Source of the DNA: Otatea glauca
Lineage: Eukaryota > Streptophyta > Magnoliopsida > Poales > Poaceae
Assembly (NCBI GenBank): GCA_036346275.1
Contig: CM070725.1
Coordinates: 42,408,104-42,472,103, forward strand
DNA: 64,000 nt
Direction: 5' to 3'
The position numbers and the translations under genes were made by a program. Under the pieces are notes generated by a model. It was not told where the DNA came from and ran no database searches. It saw only the letters and a program-made list of their open reading frames with translations. Positions 1-9,800 of the stretch are shown in pieces (position 1 is the first letter of the stretch; each line of letters starts with the position of its first letter).

Positions 1-358
1 TTTAAAGGAAAAGGGATGAAGGTGATGCCGGTAGTGTCATGACAAGAGAGCCTTTCAGAAGAAAGGAAGGTGAGAGAATGAAAGATGTGATATCACACGT
101 CACAATAAGAAGACATTTTTATCAAAGATTTAGTAACAGCACTCTTAGATTAGCATTCCTTATATTTATTAGTACATTCTATGCCAAAAACATTATTCAT
201 AATACTACGATGGATCGGTTCCGAACATTCTTCAGGCATCCAGAGGAATGTTATTTGCTACAGTAGCCTCCTCTCCGTATGCTTCTGTTCAAGATCAACC
301 CCCTGAGAAATAACACGTACGCGCGTTACGTTCATAGCACACGTGTATACGTCAAAAG
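1..358. other. Spacer, nothing recognised
   Basis: AT-rich sequence downstream of the EG45-like remnant on the minus strand. A short open frame at 39-266 has no recognisable domain and no supporting codon pattern. I see no gene here. Confidence 0.5.
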
Positions 359-844
359 CTAGAATACATACGGAAAATATCTAAATTCCCTCCCGAAAAA
401 TAAGCACAAATTTAAAGCGAATTCGTACGTTGGGTTGTAAGTGACCTTGACCTCGCTGGCGTCGAGGTTGGCGATCTTGGTGAAGGCTTACTTCGAGAGG
501 AGTTGATGTTGCTTCGGCACCCGTCACTGCTGCGCAGTTGTCGACGATCTTGACTGTGACGGCGTTGCCGGTGCAGGGGTTGCCTGCCCCGCCGTACGTC
601 GCGCCGGTGCACTTCACCAGGTACCACCGCCCGCACACGGCGCCAATGTTCCAGGAAGAGTCGCTCGTCGCCGCGATCACATTCCCCATGTCTGCGTATT
701 TTCGCGTGAAATACGCGCGCGTGCGGTTGCTAGGACTCGAACTCACAATCTGCTGCCTCACGCGAGGCACCTTACCATCTCACCTATCACTCATTACTCA
801 ATCAATATAAGATATATTTTTCTTTTGTTCCTTTGTCTCCGAAC

Positions 845-2002
845 CTTTTAATGATTATTTGAATATCTAAATGAATTCAAATAGAAAGATTGTCAACTAC
901 AAAGTTGTAGATCTGGTCGAGAGCTACAATTTTCATATAAATTTTATCTCTATCCGACTCCGTATGGAAAAGTTATGATTTTTCGAAAATGATTGGTAGC
1001 ATTATTACTGCCGGTTGGGAATACGAACCACCAACCGACAGTGATACTATTATTTGGATATCTAAACTACTTCAAATGAAAAAGTTGTGAACTAAAAAGT
1101 TGTAGATCTCGTTGAGAGATACAATTTTAATATAAAATTTATCTCCATCCGACTCCGTATGAAAAAGTTATGAGTTTTTGAAAAATGGTTGGTTACGTTG
1201 ATAGCATTATTACTGCCGGTTGGGAATACGAACCGCCAACCGAGAGTGATATCATTATTTAGATATTTAAACTATTTCAAATGAAAAAGTTATCAACTAC
1301 AAAGTTGTAGATCTCGTTGAGAGCTACAATTTTCATATATATTTTATCTCCATCCGACACTGTATGAAAAAGTTATGATTTTTCGAAAAATGGTTGGTAG
1401 CATTATTACTGCCGGTTGAGAATATGAACCGCCAACCGGCAGTGATACCATTATTTGGATATTTAAACTACTTCAAATGAAAAGGTTGTCAACTACAAAG
1501 TTGTATATCTCGTCGAGAGCTACAATTTTCATATAAATTTTATCTCCATCCGACCCCGTATGAAAAAGTTATGATTTTTCGAAAAATGGTTGGTAGCATT
1601 ATTACTACCGGTTGAGAATACGAACCGCCAACCGGCAGTGATACCATTATTTAGATATTTAAACTACTTCAAATGAAAAAGTTGTCAACTACAAAGTTGT
1701 AGATCTCGTCGAGAGCTACAATTTTAATATAAATTTTATCTCCTTCCGACCCCGTATGAAAAAGTTATGATTTTTCGAAAAATATCATCACTGTCGGTTC
1801 TTCTAAAAACCGGTAGTGATAGTATTACTGCCGGTTTGGACACGAACCGGCAGTAATAAGGGATTTATCACTGCCGGTTCATCAGAAAAAAAACCGTTAC
1901 TATCGGTTTTCCATCCAAACCGGCAGTGATAATATTATTACTGCCGGTTTTTGATGAACCGGCAATGATATGACGACAAGAATAACTGATTCTGTAGTAG
2001 TG
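845..2002 (-). mobile_element. Truncated CACTA (En/Spm) transposon end
   Basis: The right edge, 1987-2002, reads on the minus strand CACTACTACAGAATCA, a CACTA terminal inverted repeat. Inside it lie many short subterminal motifs of the ACCGGCAGTGATA type in both orientations (about 1780-1975), then a long tandem array. No matching left terminus was found between exon 2 of the EG45-like gene and the array, so only one end seems to be present. It sits in the intron of the EG45-like pseudogene. A 3-bp target duplication cannot be verified without the other end. Confidence 0.75.
870..1790. repeat. Tandem array of about 200-bp units (CACTA subterminal)
   Basis: Five units begin near 877, 1076, 1281, 1479 and 1676, spacing about 197-205 bp. 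Each contains AACTACAAAGTTGTAGATCT, a GAGAGCTACAATTTT stretch, a CATCCGAC...GTATGAAAAAGTTATG stretch and a GGTTGGTAGCATTATTACTG stretch. A single related unit lies at 62353-62480 at the other end of the window. Confidence 0.85.
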
Positions 2003-2253
2003 CCCGTAGCACGCAGATGCTGCACGAGAGAAAGCAAAGATCAGAATATAGTCACAATTCCATTTTTTTAGTTGAAATGCTTGTATGCAAAAAAGGAAAG
2101 GAAAAAAAGAAAAAAAAAAGACTGCAATTAGTAGGAAGATGAGTGTCTCATTTTTGACCATCCATTGTTATAGTACAAAGCACTTCTTGGTTAAGGTCAT
2201 TAAGGTTTTATTAAGTCTATGTGTTGTTATGAAGCATGCATCATGCTATCGTA

Positions 2254-2513
2254 CTCTCTTTGATCACAAATAGTTATCGTTTTAAAATCGACACGGTCTC
2301 TTAAACATAACTTTGATTACTAATTTCTATTATAATATATTTATAGAACCCAATAAAATTATAATATTATAAAAGTACTTTTCGAGACAAATTTACGCAT
2401 ATGATTTTTATGTATCTAATTTAAATATTTAAAAAGATATTAATAATCAATGTTTTAAAATTTTGACTATAACTATATACAAAATAACAACTATTTATAA
2501 TCATAGGAGGGAG
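2254..2513. mobile_element. Stowaway-type MITE, 260 bp
   Basis: Bounded by TA at 2252-2253 and 2514-2515. The right terminus reads on the minus strand CTCCCTCCTATGATTATAA and the left terminus is a decayed version of the same. Terminal inverted repeats, AT-rich interior and size fit the Stowaway (Tc1/mariner) family. A clear relative lies at 53988-54245. It lies in the intron of the EG45-like pseudogene. Confidence 0.8.
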
Positions 2514-2659
2514 TAATACTTTGCTAGCCTGTGAATTACGAGTGTAACCAGTGTAGAACGTGGCAACTCCATATGCGGCTGTGGCGAGGGAGGCCGTCCC
2601 TAGCACTACAGCCATCAGCCCATCACCATGAGCATGGAGCTCGCTTTGGTTACTGCCAT

Positions 2660-4070
2660 GGCTACTAGCTAACCCTGTAGCAAGCTCGAATCGAGGTGAA
2701 ACACGCACGAAAATGTCCTGGTTTGGCCGGCATTTTATAGGCGAAAATCGCGGGCAAACTTTTGGCTAGCTTGCCCAGCGAGCAAGGGCAACTAGGGTAA
2801 GCTAGTCTAGCAAGAAACGATATATATATGAGAAGTCGTCCTTCAGTTCCAAGCATACGCATCGATAAGTACGATCCAGTGCTATCACTGATGAAGCTTG
2901 TTCTCCCAAGTTACCTAATTAAAACGGCAAAAGAACCAAACTGTACTGGATTTAGTTGTCTTCGAGCAATACGTTGCATACAGGTAACTATGTATATCCT
3001 CCGCGTTTTACTTCAGAATCATTATGTATTTCAACTTCGACTAAATTATACAGGTATTCAAGCCATAAACGACTACCAAGAGAATTTTAGAATATTTTGA
3101 TGTTCAGTACATGTTTGTATGATACTACCAGGCAGGGCGGGGAAGCACAGATTGTAAACAGAAAAAGAACAGGAATAAGGGTATAATGAAGTAGAATTGA
3201 CTGCACAGTGCATAAGCAACAAAATGGACTTTTTTTAAAAAAAATACGACAATGTCCGTTCAAACAGTTGTATTTTACTTTGTGACAACAATGGTTCTCA
3301 GCAGTTGCAACCGCCTAGTTGACCGCTTGTTGGTTGCTTGAAACATTCTATGCACTGTAACAAACAACCTGACCAAGGTTTTAAATGTCAGAATCTGTAG
3401 AGCATCAAAGTATATTTGTTTCTGTATCTAACACCAAGCATTCAACAAGATGACTGCTTGGGTTCACCAGATGTTCCACCAGCCGCTGCAGCTGAAACAT
3501 ATGTTGAATCCGCCTTTGTTTATAACCATACTGAGATATCCTCACCGGTAATCTTCGTTCTCAAACATTTTACTTAGTTGATCTTGAACACACCAGGAGA
3601 CTGAAAGAAGATTAATGGTATTGCAACTAGATTATTGACCCGAACTTTTGCATGTCAGTAAACAGGGAAAAGGCATTCAAGACATATAACTCTGACACTA
3701 GTCTTCTTGCAAGATGTTTTTTTATCACTGGAACTTCTTACCATCCTTTTTCACACAAAATTTCATCTTAACAAATTTATATACCAGACTCCCCTTTTTC
3801 TCCTTTTCCTCCCTTAGGCCAGCTTTATTGACAAGTTTGCACAAATCTACTATAGCATAAATGAGATACTTAATTTTTGCATACATATCTAATTGTAAAA
3901 CAAGTCCATAATCCCAGCTTTATTGAAAGCTAAATAAGTATAACATAAAGTGCTGATAGTCTAAACCGAAGAGAATGGATAGCAGATAGAGAAATAGAGA
4001 AACATGGTAACCATGGTGTATCATGCATAAAAAAAATAGTCAATGTATTTCTTGAGGAAAGCAAGACACT
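2660..4070. other. Spacer between the EG45-like and CBBY-like genes
   Basis: Includes the presumed upstream region of the EG45-like gene and the presumed 3' region of the CBBY-like gene (both minus). No convincing coding segment was seen; short open frames at 2665-2862 and 2828-3100 show no domain. Confidence 0.5.
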
Positions 4071-4693
4071 TTATCCAGTAACGAGAGATTCTTGGAGCAA
4101 TAGCTTGAGGTCCTCAAGCCTGTAAAGAATTGACAGTTGTAGTTTATCTGACAACAGAGCTCCTGCCCTTGGTTTCAAAAAAAGAAAAAAGTTTATCTGA
4201 TAAAAAAAACTAAACAGCCAAATCAGTACCTACCTCACATTACTAAGGTCAGGATATGTTGCAATGGCACCCTTGAAATCCTATGGAAAGGTCAGGAGAT
4301 CAGTATGTGGTACTGTCATACTGAACAATAATTTGTAGCTAAGCTCAATCTTACTTGGTTAGCAGTTGAAGGTGTATATGTTATTAGACATGACATCCCT
4401 GCTCCTTTTGCTGCCTATCAAAACAGATGCATCTCTTGTATTCAAAAGGATAACTTGGGTTAGTTAAATAAAAACTTCAAAGCCCTACCTGTAGTCCAAT
4501 GACACTGTCCTCCACTACAAGGCAGTTATTGTTTTCCACACCTAATTTCTGGATAGAACAATAAAGTCTTTCACATGGCTAATTTTGGAAAAATCATAAG
4601 TAAAAATAGACAAGATCTGCTACTATTCTGCTCACTACCTTTGCTGCTGTAATATATACTGATGGATAGGCTTTTTTAGTTTAACATCATCAC

Positions 4694-4864
4694 TGTTAGA
4701 TAGTATCTTTGTTACCTTATATACGAGATTGCTAGTTGCCTTGTATAGAGATTATTTGCCTTGTATAGTTATTGTCTTATATAGGCTTTCCTTCTATATC
4801 CTCTTGTACGTGTATATATACTGGCCCTTTGGCCTCATGTTGAATACAAGTGCTATTCATAACA
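4694..4864 (+). repeat. Copia 5' LTR, 171 bp
   Basis: Starts TGTTAGATAG and ends CATAACA. Contains a TATATATA box near 4813-4820. Very short for an LTR. It matches 9563-9800 except that the latter has two replaced blocks. Confidence 0.9.
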
Positions 4865-4878
4865 TGGTATCAGAGCCA
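4865..4878 (+). other. Primer-binding site (initiator Met tRNA type)
   Basis: TGGTATCAGAGCC follows the LTR end directly. It matches the 3' end of plant initiator methionine tRNA, the usual Copia primer. Confidence 0.9.
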
Positions 4879-5400
4879 AGTTAGGGTTAGGGTTTTCTTA
4901 CGGGCGTTGCACTTGCGCTCTCCCGACCTCTCCTCTCCGGCTTTCCTTCACTGGTTTTCTCGCCACCATCTCACGAGTGGAGCGCGCTCTCGCCGGATCT
5001 ACGACCGTCGCGCACCATCCTCCATCCGGTTATCCGACGTCATCCTTGCGCTTACCGGCAGCCCGAGCTTGAGGTCGGCCTTTGCTCCTCCCGCGCCTCT
5101 CGCCGCCGTCGCTGTCGGCCGACCCGCCGCCGCCCGTGACACCGCCGACCGACCAGCCGCCACCCGTGGACGTCTCCTCAACCACGAGCTCGAGGTTGGC
5201 CTTTGCTCCGCCCGGCGCCTTTCGGACGCCGCCGACGCCGTCGCCGACCGGTCGCCGCCACCGTGACGCTGCCGCTAACCAGCCGCCGTCACCGTGACGC
5301 CTCAGCCTCCTCTCGCTTCGGTTCTTCTCAAAGCGATTGGATCGGACTTTAAATCGCCTTAAGTCCGGTCCGGTCCGGTCAAAAAAATGTCGCCATCTGC

Positions 5401-8400
5401 GCAGTTCTTCTTCGCACCGTGATCCATTCTCGCGTTGCGGTTATCTTTGATGGTCTCAATTATCGTGATTGGGTTCTTCATGCGCCTTCACATGCGAGGG
5501 CGTCTGGGAGTTTCATTGGTGAGCTATCATGTCCGCCTCGCCCCGCTTCCCGACATGCTGTTATTCCTAAAGAGGTCGTCATCACGCTCAGCGAAGGCCT
5601 CCGATGAGTATGCTGATGCTGTGGAGTCTTTTCAGACTCAATTTACTGCATACAAGATATGGCTTGATGAAGATGCTCGTGCTTCTGCTATTCTGGTTGC
5701 TAGTATGGAGGTGCATCTCACTGGTGATATTGTTGGTTTGTCTTCAGCTCAGTCGATGTGGGCACATCTTCGCGATCGCTATGAGCCTCACTGGGATTCT
5801 TTGTACCTTCTTTGTTGTACGACAGAGCGATCGTTCAACGCAGGTGATTCTACTGTCGACGAGTTTTATGCTCAACTGTCCTCGGTATGGCGTCAGCTTG
5901 ATTCTCTCGGACCGGAGGTTTGCCGCACCTGTCAGTGCTGCCAACGTCAGCACTCTCACTTGGAGCTTCGCCGTATCTACGACTTTCTGACACGCCTTCG
6001 GACTGAATTTGAGCAGATTCGTGCTCGTCATCCCGTGTGACCTTGTTGGAGGCTCTTGCGGCTATTAAATCGAGGAGACTCGTCTTCGTGGTGCGGGCCT
6101 ACTAGTATCTCCTTCAGTCCTGGCAGTACCTCGTGCTATTCCATCAGTGGCGCCTTCTCCTTCAGTATCGACTACCAAGGGTGCAGGGCTTCATTGTACC
6201 TACTGCAACAAAGATGGGCATGTGGAGCAGTTTTGCTATCGGAAGAAAAAGGATCTTGCTCGTCGCAGTGGGCGTCCTCCTAAGGGCACTGGACTTCTTG
6301 GTGCCTCTCCTCAACAAAGCTCACTGGTTCGGACCCCACTCAGGAGATTCTGATGCTACTACGTCGCATGGCTACTTCTGCACCGTCAGGTTCTGCTGGC
6401 TCTGCTACTCAGTCTTCCAATGAGAGACCATCTTCCTCCTCATCAGGTATCACACCATGGATTCTTGACTCTGGAGCTTCTTTTCATATGACATCTGATC
6501 CAACGAGTCTCCACTCCATTAGTCCTCTTGTCGCTTCTATCACTATCTGATCGCAGATGGTACCCTCTTCGCATTGCGGGACGAGGCACTCTTTTGTCTT
6601 CCTCTTTCATGTTCTCGCTGTTTCTCATGTTCCTAAACTCACCATGCGGCTTATATCCGCCGCCACCATCGATCATGGTCGCCGTGTTATCCTTGACTCG
6701 ACTCTTCTTGTGTTCGGGATCGCGGGACGGGTCTCGGTTGGTATTGGCCCTCGCCGCGTGACTCTCGGCGCCTTTGGGAACTTGATCGCTTCGTCTTCCT
6801 TCCGCTGCCTCTGCCAGTCTCTCAGTCTCCTCCATTGCTTCTGCCTCCGTTGCATCGTCTACTGGGTCGTTTGCTCAGTGGCATCACCGTTTAGGGCATC
6901 TTTGTGGGTCACGTCTGTCTTCTTTAATTCGTCGTGATCTTTTAGGATCTGTGTCTCGTGATACCTCTTTAAATTGTGCGGGTTGTAAGCTTGGTAAACA
7001 GCCTACAACTCCCTATCCTTCTAGCGAGTCTCAGTATCCAGCGTCCTTTTGATCTTGTTCACTCGATGTGTGGGGTCCGCTCCTTTTGTTTCAAAAGGGT
7101 CATAAATATTATATTCTTTTATAGATGATTTCTCTCGCCACACTTGGATATACTTTATGTCTTCTCGCAAGCGAGGCCTTGTCCATCTATAAGAATTTTG
7201 CCACTATGATCCGTACTCGGTTTGACTCTCCCATTCGAGTTCTTCGCACCGACTCGGCGGGGAATATCCGTCCGCGCCTTCAGACTTTTCTTGCTACGCA
7301 GGCACTCTTTCTCGATTTTCTGTCACGGTGCTCATGCTCGAATGGTGTGGTGGCGCAAGCATCGTCATCTTCTTGAGACGGCTCGTGCCCTTTTACTTGC
7401 TTCCGTTGTTCCACCTCATTTCGGCCGAAGGTCGTTTCCACCGCCACTTACTTGATTAATATTCACCTTCTTACGCTCTTAAGGGTGGGATTCGGTGGAA
7501 CGTCTTTGTGGCATGCTTCACGATTACTCTAGTCTTCGCCTATTTGGGTGTGTGTGCTATGTCCTTCTTGCACCTCGTGAACGCACTAAGTCGACCGCTC
7601 ACCGTTGAGTGCGTTTTTCGGGCTATAGTCTTGAGCATAAGGGATATCGTTGTTGGGATCTGTTGGTCGACGAACGCGGATTTCGGGATGTTACTTTTGA
7701 TGAGTCTCGTCCCTTCTACCTCGTCCTTCTTCCACTCCAAAGATCTCTTGTCGAGCCACTTTCTTTTCTTACTTTTCCGATACTCCTGTTGCCACTTTTC
7801 CTTCTCCACGGTTGGCGTCTCCTTCTTCGCCACCTTTCCACACGAAGTCTTCACATTCCGTGTCTCCTCCGAATTTTCTTCGACATTGTTCCTTCAGTAT
7901 CCTCTCTACTACACTCGTCATCCGCGAGTTGAGGATTCTTCGATGTCTCTTCTTCTCTGTTGAGTCACTTTCTTCGGGCCTCTCGCCACGCTCTTCGTGA
8001 TCGTCGGTCTATTCGACCTCCTAAGCGCCTTGGCTTTGGTGGTTTGTTCTTGCCGAGCCGACTTCTTACCGTGATGCTGTTGTTCATCAGGAATGGCAGC
8101 TTGCGATGGCAGAGGAGATTGCTGCCCTTGAGCGCACTGGCACGTGGGATCTTGTGCCCCTTCCTCCACGTGTCCGTCCCATTACATGTAAGTGGGTCTA
8201 TAAGGTTAAGACTCGCTCTGATGGTTCTCTTGAGCGCTACAAGGCTCGTCTCGTAGCACGTGGTTTTCAGCAGGAGCATGGTCGTGATTATGACGAAACT
8301 TTTGCTCCGGTGGCTCATATGACCACTGTTCGCACTCTTCTTGCAGTAGCGTCTGTTCGTCAGTGGTCTATCTCTCAGCTTGATGTTAAGAATGCCTTTC

Positions 8401-9530
8401 TTAATGGTGAGCTACGTGAGGAGGTTTTATGCGCACCACCACCGGGTATTCATTCGAGGGCATGGTTTGTCGTCTTCGTCGCTCTCTTTATGGCCTCAAG
8501 CAAGCCCCTCGTGCCTGGTTTGAGCGTTTTTCTTCTGTGGTCATTGCTGCTGGCTTTTCTGCTAGTACTCATGATCCTGCGCTCTTTGTTCACACTTCAC
8601 CGTGGACGGACTCTTCTTCTTCTCTATGTTGATGACATGATCATTCTGGCAATGATACTCGAGATATTGCCTTTGTGAAGGCACGTCTCAATGAGCGATT
8701 TCTCATGTCCGATCTAGGTCCTCTTCGTTACTTTACGGGATTGAAGTCTCTTCTACACCCGAGGGTTTCTTTCTATCCCAAGAGAAGTATATTCAGATCT
8801 TCTTGATCGTGCTTCTCTCATCGATCAACAGATCGCCTTTGAGACTCCTATGGAGCTCAATGTTCACCTTCGACCTCACGATGGTGAACCTCTTGATGAT
8901 CCTACTCGCTATCGTCATCTTGTTGGGAGTCTTGTTTACCTTGGTGTCACTCGTCCCGACATTTCCTATCCAGTTCATATCTTGAGTCACTCGTTTTCGC
9001 TCCCACCCACTTCACTATAGTCATCTTCTTCGTGTTCTACGATATCTTCGTGGAACTATCTCTCGCCGTCTTTTCTTTCCTCGATCCGGCTCCTCCAACC
9101 GGACATACTCGATGCTACTTGGGCTAGTGATCCTCCGATCGCCGGTCTCTTTACGCTTATTGTGTTTTTCTTGGTGGTTCTCTTATTACTTGGAAGACTA
9201 AGAAGGCATGCAATTTCGTCCAAAGGTAGAGGTGAGTTGCGGCGATGGCTCTTTTGATGACAGAGGTTACTTGGCTACGGTGGCTACTTGAGGATTTTGG
9301 TGTTTGTTTCTACACCAACTCCTCTTTTATCCGACAAGACAGAGCTATTAGCATTGCTCGAGATCGATGAAGCATGAGCTCACCAAGCATATTGGCGTTG
9401 ATGCTTCCTACATGAGGACACAGTACAAGATCAGGTTGTGGCTCTTCAATATGTGCCTTGAGCTTCAATTAGCGATTTCTTCACGAAGACACAGACTAGA
9501 GCTCAAGATGACTTTTATCTCTCCAAACTC
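5401..9530 (+). pseudogene. Copia gag-pol polyprotein, frameshifted
   Basis: Pieces in order: gag about 5435-6040 (KIWLDEDARASAILVAS); CCHC knuckle near 6195-6240 (CTYCNKDGHVEQFC); aspartic protease near 6455-6500 (WILDSGASFHMT); GAG-pre-integrase near 6880-7000 (a WHH..GHL segment and CAGCKLGKQ); damaged integrase about 7050-7560; reverse transcriptase about 8106-8660 (KWVYKVKTRSDGSLERYKAR, QLDVKNAFLNGEL, YVDDM); RNase H near 9240-9420 (KHIGVDASYMR). Consecutive domains lie in different frames with stops between them, so at least ten lesions are needed. GC-rich codons suggest a formerly active element. No intact protein can be made. Confidence 0.88.
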
Positions 9531-9551
9531 GGTGTTGTTGATCCACCATGA

Positions 9552-9562
9552 GTTTGAGGGGG
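9552..9562 (+). other. Polypurine tract before 3' LTR
   Basis: A purine-rich run TTGAGGGGG directly precedes the TGTTAG start of the 3' LTR, the expected plus-strand priming site. Confidence 0.75.
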
Positions 9563-9800
9563 TGTTAGATAGTATCTTTGTTACCTTATATACGAGAGAT
9601 TGCTAGTTGCCATAAAAAATAGTCAATGTATTTCTTGAGGAAAGCAAGACACTTTATATAGAGATTATTTGCCTTGTATAGTTATTGCCTATATATAGGC
9701 TTTCCTTCTATATCCTACTTGGTTAGCAGTTGAAGGTGTATATGTTATTATATCCCTGCTCCCTTTGGCCTCATGTTGAATATAAGTGCTATTCATAACA
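9563..9800 (+). repeat. Copia 3' LTR, mosaic with host-gene segments
   Basis: Compared with the 5' LTR, two blocks are replaced. Positions 9611-9657 match host 4026-4073, which includes the stop codon and 3' flank of the CBBY-like gene. Positions 9717-9761 match host 4353-4405 (exon 8 edge), with a small internal gap. Directly after the LTR, 9803-9858 matches host intron 4574-4631. The host blocks keep host order and the LTR blocks keep LTR order. This makes the LTR 238 bp instead of 171. Confidence 0.88.

Larger units (their letters stand above)
359..2659 (-). pseudogene. EG45-like domain (plant natriuretic peptide-like) protein, two-exon pseudogene
   Basis: Seen: exon 1 starts at 2659 and encodes a hydrophobic signal peptide followed by YGVATFYTGYT, the usual beginning of a secreted EG45/expansin-like barrel. 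Exon 2 starts after a CAG acceptor at 691 and continues with GNVIAATSDSSWN, CGRWYLVKCTGA, GNPCTGNAVTVKIVDNC, and, in other frames, KIANLDASEVKVTYNP. The family consists of small (about 130 aa) apoplastic expansin-domain proteins without expansin C-terminal domain. The copy is broken: a one-base shift inside the signal peptide near 2617, and two frame changes between about 480 and 510. The roughly 1.9-kb intron holds a CACTA end and a Stowaway MITE. The last frame stops at 359-361. Assignment of both exons to one gene is inference from order, strand and matching halves of the domain. Confidence 0.72.
4694..9800 (+). mobile_element. Ty1/Copia LTR retrotransposon, 5.1 kb, decayed
   Basis: 5' LTR 4694-4864 and 3' LTR 9563-9800 start TGTTAG and end AACA. 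The primer-binding site follows the 5' LTR and a purine-rich tract precedes the 3' LTR. Flanks ATCAC (4689-4693) and ATCAT (9801-9805) look like a 5-bp target duplication with one mismatch. The order gag, CCHC knuckle, protease, integrase, reverse transcriptase, RNase H is Copia order. It lies inside exon 6 of the CBBY-like gene, opposite strand. Many frameshifts make it non-autonomous now. Confidence 0.92.

Noticed and set aside
725..775. tRNA-like segment (GGACTCGAACTCACAATCTG...)
   Set aside because: Resembles a TPsiC-arm/anticodon stretch but no complete cloverleaf with acceptor pairing could be formed.
4850..5300. Open frames in GC-rich sequence after the Copia primer site
   Set aside because: Leader region of the retroelement; Pro/Arg/Ala-rich translations without domain.
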